Part shown: piece by piece, positions 1 through 7,176 of the stretch | How positions within the stretch are numbered: the first letter of the stretch is position 1 | Layout: each line of letters starts with the position of its first letter | Source of the DNA: CAYRIY01 sp964424335 | Lineage (GTDB): Bacteria > Bacillota > Limnochordia > DTU080 > RSA5 | DNA: 13,408 bases | Reading direction: 5' to 3' | Assembly: GCA_964424335.1 (NCBI GenBank) | Contig: CAYRIY010000095.1 | Span: 1 to 13,408 of the forward strand | The notes under the pieces: model-generated | The model's database searches: none | The model's input: only the letters and a program-made list of their open reading frames with translations | What the model was told of the DNA's origin: nothing | Program-made: the position numbers and the translations under genes

Positions 1-393
1 GCGAGTCAGACCGAGTTGCGTCCTGAAGATTTGCAGAGCCAGATCGTGGCAGGTTATAAAGGAAGCATGATCGATTGGTTCGATCAGTATTTCCAAAGCA
101 ACGGCGCTTTGCGATACTCGATCATTACCACGAACCTCGAGTCTATCAAGCGCGAGATATCCCGCGGCGCAGCAATAAGCATTTTGTCAGAATTGACGAT
201 CGATCATCATGGATTTCGGGCAAACAAAGACATAATCGCAATTCCGTTAGTCTCGCATAACCAAAACATACGTTTACAGATTGCTCTTGTGAAAATGCGA
301 CAAACTTCGCTGTCGAGGATTTTGAGGCGGTTGTTGGACGTTCTGGAAGATCGCGTCGCTCATTCACAAGGGAAAGTGCGTATGTCAGGATAG
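1..393 (+). CDS. LysR-type transcriptional regulator, C-terminal part (5' end outside window)
   Basis: The frame is open from base 1 and ends at TAG 391-393, so about 130 C-terminal residues are visible and the helix-turn-helix domain lies upstream of the window. The visible part resembles the second half of a LysR substrate-binding domain. It has a beta-strand followed by a stretch of the type 'S..TTNLESIKREISRGAAISILSEL', which matches the family pattern in which an effector-pocket helix precedes the 'v..G.Gi.ilp' segment. A short strand near IIAIPL and a closing amphipathic helix (LSRILRRLLDVLEDRV) follow. Such proteins bind a small co-inducer and control nearby genes. The target cannot be told from here, but the gene is followed by its own terminator and so is not co-transcribed with the downstream ferritin-like gene. 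The family call rests on general pattern resemblance in a fragment. Confidence 0.68.
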   Translation, partial: ASQTELRPEDLQSQIVAGYKGSMIDWFDQYFQSNGALRYSIITTNLESIKREISRGAAISILSELTIDHHGFRANKDIIAIPLVSHNQNIRLQIALVKMRQTSLSRILRRLLDVLEDRVAHSQGKVRMSG

Positions 394-455
394 TTATTGC
401 GCCAGGCCAAAGGACGAGTTTGAACCGCAAATGCAATCGCTGACCCGAGATCCGC

Positions 456-492
456 AGGCCTTTCCACCAAAAGGGGGAAAGGCTTTTTCTTT
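456..492 (+). terminator. Intrinsic terminator of the LysR-type gene
   Basis: An 8-bp perfect stem pairs GCCTTTCC (458-465) with GGAAAGGC (476-483) around a 10-nt loop. A T-rich tract (TTTTTCTTTCT) starts at 484. It lies about 65 bp past the stop codon at 393 and upstream of the promoter at 535, which is where a terminator separating the two + strand units is expected. Confidence 0.85.
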
Positions 493-534
493 CTCGTCCC
501 TCGCCCACCTCGTTGATCCAAGCCTTAAAATCCA

Positions 535-564
535 TTGATCTCACCGTACATAAAATGCTATGAT
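535..564 (+). promoter_or_regulatory. Sigma-A-type promoter with extended -10 for the ferritin-like gene
   Basis: A -35 box TTGATC (535-540) is followed by 18 bp and a -10 box TATGAT (559-564). The TGC at 556-558 gives an extended -10. The predicted start of transcription is near 571, leaving a leader of about 64 nt before the GTG at 635. The ATG at 560, which would give a longer reading frame, lies inside the -10 box, so it cannot be the start of an mRNA made from this promoter. Confidence 0.65.
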
Positions 565-619
565 CACGATAAAACATAGAATCGGACCATTGTTCCATTA
601 CTCGGAACACAAACCAACC

Positions 620-628
620 AGGGGTGAT
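620..628 (+). promoter_or_regulatory. Ribosome binding site deciding the GTG start at 635
   Basis: AGGGGTGAT at 620-628 is close to the full anti-Shine-Dalgarno complement AGGAGGTGAT and sits 6 nt before GTG 635. No comparable site precedes ATG 560. Confidence 0.7.
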
Positions 629-634
629 GAGACT

Positions 635-1894
635 GTGATCAATCGTGCAGGATTTAGCTTGAACATCGAGCGACCCGGTTTCGATGTCGTCGAGACTGCG
701 AGGCTACTCCGCCGGTACCAGGCAATCCATCGAAGCGTGCTCCGCTCACTCGCCGGGTGGTTCCTCGCAGCGCCGGCGTACGAAGTGAAGCACACGTTTG
801 GGTACCACCTTTGGGATCATGCGCAGCATGTACGGGAGATTCGGACCCGCCTCCACGAGCTGCGAGGCGGTCACCCGGACGCGAACATCGAGCCCTCCCT
901 AACCTTCGTGTTGGACGAGGCGCTCCACGCGAGGGATACGCCGGAGTTCGTTTCAGGCACGTATATATCCCTCATCGCCGCTCTGTTGGAGCAGTACCGC
1001 ACACATCTCAAGCTCGCATGCCCGTCCGCAAACGCCCCGGAGGTACAGATGCTCCGCCGCATCGCCTCGGACCTTGAAGCACACCTCGAGTGGGCCGAGA
1101 CATACCTGGCCTCTGTCGGCGTGCGTCCTCAAGATGTCGCATGGCGCACTTACATCAGCCGCATCCTCGACGACGCCGGCGGAGTGGCGGGCAACGTCGA
1201 ACACGGTCCGGGCGGCTCCGCCGCCATGAATCACTCCGGTCGGGACGACTTCGCACGGCCCCATCACCACCGTTTCTCGCGCCCACGAACAATTTTCGTG
1301 GACGATCGGCTAAAGCGCGGCGGTCTCATGAGTTTCGAAGACCGTCAAAACCTGGACTACGAGGCTGAGCTGATCGAGCAGTTCAAGGTGTACTTCAACG
1401 AACTCTACGCGGCAGGCATGCTGGCATCGATCCTCTATGATGCAGCCGGGACCGATGTACCGTTCGACTTCCTATACGATGTGGCGCACCAGTGTTGGGA
1501 TGAGGCTCGCCACTCCGAGTTTGGCCTCTTGCGCTTGTCCGAACTGGGCGTCCAGCCGGAGGCTTTCGATCCATCCATCTACGAGCAGACGGAGTCGCTG
1601 CCCTTTCTCCACCGCTTCCTCCACCTCACGCTTTCGCTCGAGGTGCACTTCATGGCGCGCAAACGCCCGCGCGTCCTGCAGTACGAGGCGCACAACGACG
1701 AGCGCTCCAAGGTTTTCGCCGACATCGATTGGTCCGATGAAATCAATCATGTGGGCTACGGCAAGCGATGGTCGAAGTATTTCCTGGCAGACGATGCGCG
1801 CACGCCCGAAGATATCCTGAACGAAGTAGCAGAGCACATACAAAAGATCAAAAGCGTCTCAGACAAGGAAGCTGCAGTCAAACCCCCATTTTAG
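635..1894 (+). CDS. Ferritin-superfamily diiron protein of unknown function
   Basis: I place the start at GTG 635 (419 aa) because of the Shine-Dalgarno at 620-628 and the promoter overlapping ATG 560. The C-terminal half has the canonical diiron ligand set of the ferritin superfamily. A first Glu lies in helix YEAELIEQFKVYFNE (E243, E248 or E258), followed by E290-x-x-H293 in DEARH, E336 in LEVHF and E369-x-x-H372 in DEINH. The N-terminal half is also helical and carries similar motifs (E50VKH53, WDHAQH at 60-65), which suggests an internal duplication with a degenerate first site. A His-rich linker (HSGRDDFARPHHHRF) joins the halves. No signal peptide is seen, so the protein should be cytoplasmic. 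Ferritin-like proteins of this layout (DUF455/COG2833-like, my best guess) may act as oxygenases, hydroxylases or metal-handling proteins. The sequence does not say which. It has its own promoter and lies 134 bp upstream of the DeoR gene. Confidence 0.7.
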   Translation: MINRAGFSLNIERPGFDVVETARLLRRYQAIHRSVLRSLAGWFLAAPAYEVKHTFGYHLWDHAQHVREIRTRLHELRGGHPDANIEPSLTFVLDEALHARDTPEFVSGTYISLIAALLEQYRTHLKLACPSANAPEVQMLRRIASDLEAHLEWAETYLASVGVRPQDVAWRTYISRILDDAGGVAGNVEHGPGGSAAMNHSGRDDFARPHHHRFSRPRTIFVDDRLKRGGLMSFEDRQNLDYEAELIEQFKVYFNELYAAGMLASILYDAAGTDVPFDFLYDVAHQCWDEARHSEFGLLRLSELGVQPEAFDPSIYEQTESLPFLHRFLHLTLSLEVHFMARKRPRVLQYEAHNDERSKVFADIDWSDEINHVGYGKRWSKYFLADDARTPEDILNEVAEHIQKIKSVSDKEAAVKPPF

Positions 1895-1942
1895 CCCCTC
1901 GATCTCGCGGCGCCGGAGTGCCAATCATTCCTCAACACCTTG

Positions 1943-1989
1943 CACAATCGTGGCAGGAATGCACACAAGTGCATCGAAAGTACACACAA
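1943..1989 (+). promoter_or_regulatory. Candidate operator: three phased CACAA direct repeats before the DeoR gene
   Basis: CACAA occurs at 1943-1947, 1964-1968 and 1985-1989. The copies are exactly 21 bp apart, which is two helical turns, so they lie on the same face of the DNA. The second and third copies extend to CACACAA. The middle copy is also embedded in a short inverted repeat, TGCAC (1960-1964) / GTGCA (1969-1973). The array ends 39 bp before GTG 2029 of the DeoR-family gene, so autoregulation of the operon is the simplest reading. A TTGCAC at 1940-1945 could be a -35 box, but I see no convincing -10 at the right distance. Confidence 0.45.
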
Positions 1990-2028
1990 CCTCTCATCAA
2001 GATTTCGCCTGATCGAGGAGTTGTTGAG

Positions 2029-2805
2029 GTGATTGCGGACGAGCGGTACCGCGAGATCATGACCATGCTCAAAAGGGACGGCGTCGTAAAGACCCAGGAT
2101 CTGATCGATCATTTCGGGGTCTCACGGGAGACTGTCCGCAGGGATTTTGAGCACCTCGAAAGTGAGGGCCTGCTCAAACGGGTCTACGGCGGCGCAACCC
2201 TCGTAAAGCCCAATCGGGGCGTCGAGCCCCCGTACACGTCCCGGGAGCACGTCAACCCCGACGCCAAGCGCGCCATTGGCCGGGCGTGCGCCGAGCTGAT
2301 TCGAGACGGAGATACCGTCCTTCTCGACGTGGGAGCGACCGTGCTCGAGGTCGCCCGCAACATTGCTCATCGCCAAAACCTCACCGTGATTACCAACTCT
2401 TTGCGAGCGGCAAACGCGCTCGTATCCCAGCCCTCCATCCACGTCTATCTCCTCGGTGGAGCCTACCGAGACGGGGAGTTTTCGACGTCAGGCCATATCG
2501 CCCAAACCGCCCTCGAAGACTTTCATGTCGACAAGGCGATCATCGGCGCCGGCGGGATCACATTGGAGGAAGGCGTCACCGATTTCCACGAACCCGAAGC
2601 CCGTCTGCGGCGCATGATGGCCGAGCGCGCCGATCAGGTCATCGTGGTCGCCGACCACAGCAAGTTTGGCATCGTGGCCCTCATCAAGTGCCTGCCCCCC
2701 AAAATGATCGACCTGTGCGTGACGGACTCCGGCCTGCCCGAAGAGGTCGCCCAGCAATTTGAAGCCAAGGGGATCGGGATCATCAGGGAGCAGGTGAACC
2801 CATGA
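2029..2805 (+). CDS. DeoR-family transcriptional repressor
   Basis: The start is GTG 2029, 8 nt after GAGGAG (2015-2020), giving 258 aa, the usual family length. The frame is open much further upstream, but that part reads into the preceding gene and has no family resemblance. Residues about 5-57 form the DeoR winged helix: RYREIMTMLKRDG, then VSRETVRRDFEHLESEGLLKRVYGGA. The rest is the DeoRC sensor domain, with LLDVGATV (the usual GTT phosphate-binding loop reads GAT here), TVITNSL, LLGG, a GAGGITLEEGVTDF segment and the typical VVADHSKFG. Such repressors sense phosphorylated sugars or polyols. The gene is first in the operon and overlaps the kinase start by 4 nt (ATGA), so it probably controls the kinase and dehydrogenase genes in the manner of GlpR. 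It ends in the TGA at 2803-2805. Confidence 0.92.
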   Translation: MIADERYREIMTMLKRDGVVKTQDLIDHFGVSRETVRRDFEHLESEGLLKRVYGGATLVKPNRGVEPPYTSREHVNPDAKRAIGRACAELIRDGDTVLLDVGATVLEVARNIAHRQNLTVITNSLRAANALVSQPSIHVYLLGGAYRDGEFSTSGHIAQTALEDFHVDKAIIGAGGITLEEGVTDFHEPEARLRRMMAERADQVIVVADHSKFGIVALIKCLPPKMIDLCVTDSGLPEEVAQQFEAKGIGIIREQVNP

Positions 2806-4322
2806 CACGCCACGTGCTCGTCCTTGACCAAGGGACCACGCAAAGCAAGGCGCTCATCTTTGACGACCAAGGCCGGATCAAGGCGAGGGCGGCCGCGCCC
2901 GTCACGCTATCCTATCCACGCCCGGGATGGGTCGAAACGTCGGCTGATTCTCTATTTGAATCCCTCGTGGAGGCGGGCCGCGCTGCCATTCGCCAGTCCG
3001 GCATCGAGCCTTCGGCGCTCGACGGCGTTGCGCTTGCCAACCAAGGCGAGACGGCGGTCGCATGGGACCGCACATGCGGCGACGTCCTCGGTCCCGTGAT
3101 CAGTTGGCAGTGTGGCCGGACCGCCGATTACTGCGACGAATTAGACAAACGAGGGCTCGCAAAGCTCGTAAAAGAGAGAACGGGCCTTCCCATCAACCCC
3201 TACTTCACGGCCACCAAGCTCATGTGGCTGCTCGACCATGCGCCGTCATGCCAGGAAGCGTTAAAGCGCGACAGGCTCGCGATGGGAACGACCGACGCCT
3301 ACCTGATCGCCCGATTGACCGACGCCTTTGGGGCGCGTCCGACACGGACCGACGTCTCAACGGCTTCTCGGACCATGCTACTCAACCTGGCGAAGGCCGA
3401 ATGGGACGACGACGTTCTTGAAGCGTTGCGCATTCCAAAGGCCGTGTTGCCAGAGGTCGTTCCCAATACATTTGAGTACGGAACGGTCTCCCCCCGCTAC
3501 TTTGGCGCGCCCATTCCGCTAATCGCGGCGTGCGTCGACCAGCAAGCGTCCCTCATGGGCCACCGGAGCCTCAATCCGGGAGCATGCAAAGTAACGTATG
3601 GCACCGGAGCCTTCGTGCTCATGCACTGCGGGGGCGCGGCTCCGGTGGATGCGCTCGATTGCGGACTAATTCCCACGATCGCTTGGTCGCTTGGGCGAGG
3701 GGTGGAATACGCTTTGGACGGCGGCATCTTTACAGCCGGCGCCGCCGTCGAATGGCTCGTCCAGCTCGGCCTCCTCGAGTCGGTGGAACAAAGCGCAGAT
3801 GTCGCGGGCGCTACGCCCTCGAGCGGGGGCGTGATCTTCGTCCCAGCGCTCGCCGGGCTCGCGGCGCCGTACTGGGACCCAAACGCCCGCGGAGCTTTCT
3901 ACGGCATCACTCGGGGCGCCGGCAAAGCAGAGATTGTGCGGGCGGTCCTCGAAGGTGTGGCGTTCCGAGTCCGGGACATCGTCACGGCGATGGGGACCAC
4001 GGCCCAAGTCACCTCGCTTCGCGCCGACGGAGGGATGGCGGCAAACAAGACGTTCATGCAGATCCAAAGCGACGTGCTCGGGCTTCCGATCGACGTAGCG
4101 TCCGCCCTTGAGGCTACCTCGATCGGCATGGCGTACATGGCCGGAATTAGGCTTGGTTGGTGGAGCATCGACGAGCTCGATCGACTGGGCGGCCAGTGGG
4201 AACGGGTCATGCCGGATCCGAGCGCGAGTTACACAATGGACCTTTGGAAAAGCGCGATCGCCCGAACCATGGGCGGCCTTGGCGAGTTTCCAATCGATAG
4301 CGGGGAGGCCGTCCATGTCTGA
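2802..4322 (+). CDS. FGGY-family carbohydrate/polyol kinase, glycerol-kinase-like
   Basis: The protein has 506 aa, typical of GlpK. It should phosphorylate a polyol or sugar with ATP. The N-terminal phosphate loop is DQGTTQSKALIFD (residues 9-21). Later motifs follow GlpK closely: PINPYFTATK (Y134), a VDQQASL motif carrying the catalytic-base Asp, VTYGTGAF, ALDGGIFTAGAAVEWL, FVPALAGLAAPYWDPNARGAFYGITRG and ADGGMAANKTFMQIQSDVLG. Two positions differ from E. coli GlpK. The NQRETT motif reads NQGETA, so the glycerol-contacting Arg83 is Gly82 here, and WQCRRT reads WQCGRT (Gly105). The Glu, Trp, Tyr and Asp contacts are kept. The His-containing loop phosphorylated by HPr in some Gram-positive GlpKs was not recognised. 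The gene overlaps DeoR by 4 nt and the next gene by 8 nt. Kinase activity is well supported; glycerol as the substrate is doubtful, and glyceraldehyde, dihydroxyacetone or another short polyol are alternatives. Confidence 0.9.
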   Translation: MTRHVLVLDQGTTQSKALIFDDQGRIKARAAAPVTLSYPRPGWVETSADSLFESLVEAGRAAIRQSGIEPSALDGVALANQGETAVAWDRTCGDVLGPVISWQCGRTADYCDELDKRGLAKLVKERTGLPINPYFTATKLMWLLDHAPSCQEALKRDRLAMGTTDAYLIARLTDAFGARPTRTDVSTASRTMLLNLAKAEWDDDVLEALRIPKAVLPEVVPNTFEYGTVSPRYFGAPIPLIAACVDQQASLMGHRSLNPGACKVTYGTGAFVLMHCGGAAPVDALDCGLIPTIAWSLGRGVEYALDGGIFTAGAAVEWLVQLGLLESVEQSADVAGATPSSGGVIFVPALAGLAAPYWDPNARGAFYGITRGAGKAEIVRAVLEGVAFRVRDIVTAMGTTAQVTSLRADGGMAANKTFMQIQSDVLGLPIDVASALEATSIGMAYMAGIRLGWWSIDELDRLGGQWERVMPDPSASYTMDLWKSAIARTMGGLGEFPIDSGEAVHV

Positions 4323-5856
4323 ATCAAGCGTAGATCTTTACGATGTGATCGTGATCGGCGGCGGCGTGGTCGGGTGCGCCATCTTACGAGAGCTGACGAA
4401 ATACGACGTGAGGGCGTTGCTGCTCGAGCGGGCCTCCGATGTCTGCGAAGGCACGAGCAAGGCAAACAGCGCAATCATTCACACTGGTTTTGACGCAAAG
4501 CCCGGGACGCTCGAAGCAAAGCTGGTCGCCGAGTCCTCCAGACTGTTTCCTCGCCTTGCAGAGCAGCTCAAGATCCCCTTCGACCCAGTGGGCGCAGTGC
4601 TCGTGGCAAGAAGCGACGAAGAGGCAGCGCGGCTGCCCGCGCTCAAAGCCGAAGGCGAACGAAACGGCGTCGACGACCTCAGGATCTTGACCCGGGATGA
4701 AGTGTTAGCGCGTGAGCCCCACGTCAATCCTTCCGTGAAAGCCGGCCTGCTCGTGCCGCGAGAGAGCATCACATGCGGCTTCACGACGGTCGTCGCCTAT
4801 GCGGAAAACGCCCTCGCCAACGGCGCCTCGATCATGTTGAGCGCCCCCGTTACCGCGATACAGACGGAGGCGACGGCTGGGGGTCGCCCTGTAAAGCGGG
4901 TCTTTACGCCTCGCGGCGACTTCCGAGCACGGTATGTCGTCAACGCCGCAGGCCTTTGGAGTGACGAAGTCCGCAGCCTGCTAGCCCCCTCTCCGTTTCG
5001 CGTACGGCCGCGCAAAGGCGAGTTTCTGATCCTCGACCGATCGTCCCGCTCTCTGGTGAACGGCATCATTCTCCCCATGCCGACGCCAAAGACCAAGGGC
5101 ATTCTCGTCACGCCCACAATCTACGGCAACGTCTTGATGGGCCCGACAGCGGTCGATGTCGAGAGAAAGGATGACTTGAGCGTCACCGCGGAAGGCCTGC
5201 AGCAAGTCGAAGCCGGTTCATTGTCGCTCGTTCCCGCGCTCAAGGATCTACCGATCGTCTCGACGTACGCGGGCCTTCGTGCAGGCGTCGATGCCGGCGA
5301 CTACATCGTTTCCTTTCAAGGCGGTACGGGCTGGGTGGATGTTGCCGGAATCCGCTCGACGGGTCTCACCTCATCGCCCGCGCTCGCAAGGTACGTGGTT
5401 GAAGGCCTCCGCGACATCGGACTCGAGCTGCGAGAAAAGGATACATTCGAGCCGTCCCGCCCGCCATATGCCATGCCGGGGTGGTATGCGCCAAGGCCTT
5501 TTGCGGATCCCGATCGGATGAGCAGCTCGCCTGGGTACGGTCGCATGGTCTGTTACTGCGAGGCAATCAGCGAACAGGAGATCGTGGACGCAGTTCGGGC
5601 GCCGCTGCCCGCCCAAACGCTCGACGCCGTCAAGAGGCGAACCCGGGCGATGACCGGGCGATGCCAAGGTTTCAACTGCATGGCCCGGGTTGCAAACGTG
5701 ATGGCCCGCTCCTTGGGCGTTCCCGTCTCGAACGTCACCAAATGCGGGCCGGGTTCAGAGGTTGTGCTTGGGGCTGTCCACGGCCCTTTTGCGAGCGTCG
5801 CTTCGACTTTCTCGCAGCAGCATGGTGCAAACGTCGGGAGGCCAGGGGCTTCATGA
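4315..5856 (+). CDS. GlpA-like FAD-dependent dehydrogenase with C-terminal 2Fe-2S (BFD) domain
   Basis: The start is ATG 4315, 6 nt after GGGGAGG (4302-4308), giving 513 aa. The first gene is overlapped by 8 nt. The N-terminal dinucleotide-binding loop is VIVIGGGVVGCAILREL (residues 11-27), followed by the GlpA/DAO signature around GTSKANSAIIHTGFDAKPGT, in which the His near residue 62 is typical of this group. A DAO-type fold extends to about residue 385. The C-terminal BFD domain has C413-x-C415 and C450-x4-C455, the four cysteines of a 2Fe-2S cluster. The family oxidises sn-glycerol 3-phosphate to dihydroxyacetone phosphate (GlpA) or 2-hydroxyacids (LhgO-like). The kinase next door favours a sugar- or polyol-phosphate substrate. 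It is probably a subunit of a complex with the next flavoprotein. Confidence 0.88.
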   Translation: MSESSVDLYDVIVIGGGVVGCAILRELTKYDVRALLLERASDVCEGTSKANSAIIHTGFDAKPGTLEAKLVAESSRLFPRLAEQLKIPFDPVGAVLVARSDEEAARLPALKAEGERNGVDDLRILTRDEVLAREPHVNPSVKAGLLVPRESITCGFTTVVAYAENALANGASIMLSAPVTAIQTEATAGGRPVKRVFTPRGDFRARYVVNAAGLWSDEVRSLLAPSPFRVRPRKGEFLILDRSSRSLVNGIILPMPTPKTKGILVTPTIYGNVLMGPTAVDVERKDDLSVTAEGLQQVEAGSLSLVPALKDLPIVSTYAGLRAGVDAGDYIVSFQGGTGWVDVAGIRSTGLTSSPALARYVVEGLRDIGLELREKDTFEPSRPPYAMPGWYAPRPFADPDRMSSSPGYGRMVCYCEAISEQEIVDAVRAPLPAQTLDAVKRRTRAMTGRCQGFNCMARVANVMARSLGVPVSNVTKCGPGSEVVLGAVHGPFASVASTFSQQHGANVGRPGAS

Positions 5857-7160
5857 TTGACCGCGATACGCAGGCACATAGTCACGATATTCCCGCTGAA
5901 GTCGACGTGGCCGTCGTGGGCGGCGGTCCTGCGGGCCTTGCAGCCGCTGCCCGCTTAAAGGAGCTTGGCGTCGAGCGAGTGCTCGTCCTCGAGCGCGAGC
6001 CGCGGCTTGGCGGAGTTCCCGCGTGGTACACCCATATGCGCACCTTTGGTCTCCTGCACTTTAAGCGGCTCCTGACCGGCGCAGATTACGCAAGTCGGCT
6101 CATCGATGCGGCGCGCCGACGAGGCGTGAGCGCCCGCACGTCGATCCAAGTCCTGTCGATCGATCCCGATGGCAGTGCGAGCGAAGGCAAAGGCGGTGTG
6201 GTCTTGTCCGCCGTGTGCCCGGAGCGCGGGCTCGTCCACATCCGCGCCCGTGCGGTCGTGCTCGCAACCGGATGCCGCGAGCAACCCCGCAGCGCGCTCA
6301 GGTTGCCTGGATCTCGCCCTGCGGGCATCTACAACACGGCGAGCGCGCTCCACTTTGTCGACGAAATGGGCCAACTGCCAGGTAACGAGGCCGTGGTTCT
6401 CGGCTCTGAGTTTGTAGGCTTTTCAGCCGCGGCTATGATGCACGGCGCGGGGGCCCGTGTGAAATGTGTGGTCGACGACTCGCCCTACCGCCGCGGCGAT
6501 CTCACCGGCGTCGTTTACTTCCTCTTGCCCAGGCGGATTCCGCTCAAAGTGGGCTACCATGTAGCTGAGATCATCGGCGAGAAGCGCCTTGAGGCCGTGC
6601 GGCTCGAGCCGGTTGCGGGCGCTTCCGGCCGGAGCGGCGTCACGGTCCCGTGCGACACACTCGTGATCTCCGGCAACTTTACGCCAAACAGCGAGCTATG
6701 CGCCGCCGCCGGCGTCGAGGTGGACGCCGCTACTCGCGGGCCTGTGATCGACAACTTTTACCGCACTAGTGTACGAGGGGTTTTTGCCTGCGGCAACGTC
6801 CTGCGTGGAGCCGAGTCGGCCGATACGGCGCTCGCTGAAGGGCGCCGCGCCGCGCTTGCAGTCAAGCGCTATCTCGAAGGCACGCTCCCGTCCGGCCCGA
6901 CGCTTTTGGTCGATCGCTCAGACGAATTGGCCTACGTCCTGCCGCAAAGGCTTGTCCCAACGACGATGCCGGATGTTTCGTTCTCGGTGAGGCCGAAAGC
7001 ATTGCTCCGCTTTCCCCGGATCGAAGCCCTCGCCAACGGTAAGTCATTGGGATCGGCGCGCAAGATCAAGGCGACGCCCATCAAGACGATCACGGTGAAA
7101 GCGAACGTGACCCGGCTCACTAAGGACACGGAGTCGATATTCGTTCGCTTGGCGGATTGA
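5853..7160 (+). CDS. FAD/pyridine-nucleotide oxidoreductase, partner of the GlpA-like protein
   Basis: The start is ATG 5853, overlapping the previous stop as ATGA, with GGGAG and AGGGG just upstream; the product has 435 aa. It is a two-dinucleotide-domain flavoprotein. The FAD loop is VDVAVVGGGPAGLAAAARL (residues 17-35). ARAVVLATGCREQPR is the usual second FAD segment, AVVLGSEFVGFSAAAM is the NAD-domain loop (with Ser-Glu rather than Gly-Gly), and GVFACGNVLRGAESADTALAEGRRAAL is the C-terminal FAD contact. A C-terminal extension of about 90 residues follows. In Bacillota and Thermotogae this protein usually sits between a GlpA-like gene and a small DUF1667 gene, the three probably forming an electron-transfer complex. 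No DUF1667 gene follows here; the next gene is convergent after 16 bp. It probably passes electrons from the GlpA-like subunit to a carrier. Exact acceptor unknown. Confidence 0.85.
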   Translation: MIDRDTQAHSHDIPAEVDVAVVGGGPAGLAAAARLKELGVERVLVLEREPRLGGVPAWYTHMRTFGLLHFKRLLTGADYASRLIDAARRRGVSARTSIQVLSIDPDGSASEGKGGVVLSAVCPERGLVHIRARAVVLATGCREQPRSALRLPGSRPAGIYNTASALHFVDEMGQLPGNEAVVLGSEFVGFSAAAMMHGAGARVKCVVDDSPYRRGDLTGVVYFLLPRRIPLKVGYHVAEIIGEKRLEAVRLEPVAGASGRSGVTVPCDTLVISGNFTPNSELCAAAGVEVDAATRGPVIDNFYRTSVRGVFACGNVLRGAESADTALAEGRRAALAVKRYLEGTLPSGPTLLVDRSDELAYVLPQRLVPTTMPDVSFSVRPKALLRFPRIEALANGKSLGSARKIKATPIKTITVKANVTRLTKDTESIFVRLAD

Positions 7161-7176
7161 CGTCACACGCGATCGG

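Noticed and set aside
146..610. Minus-strand open frame across the LysR-type gene and its terminator
   Set aside because: It crosses the terminator and promoter, has no recognisable domain, and is antisense to a supported gene.
560..634. Upstream ATG start for the ferritin-like gene
   Set aside because: It lies inside the -10 box, has no Shine-Dalgarno, and a good one precedes GTG 635.
1768..2028. N-terminal extension of the DeoR-family protein
   Set aside because: It overlaps the preceding gene in another frame, is not DeoR-like, and GTG 2029 has a ribosome binding site and gives the normal family length.
5481..5852. Longer N-terminus for the second flavoprotein
   Set aside because: The extension is an out-of-frame reading of the BFD domain coding region; the FAD loop sits at the normal distance from ATG 5853.
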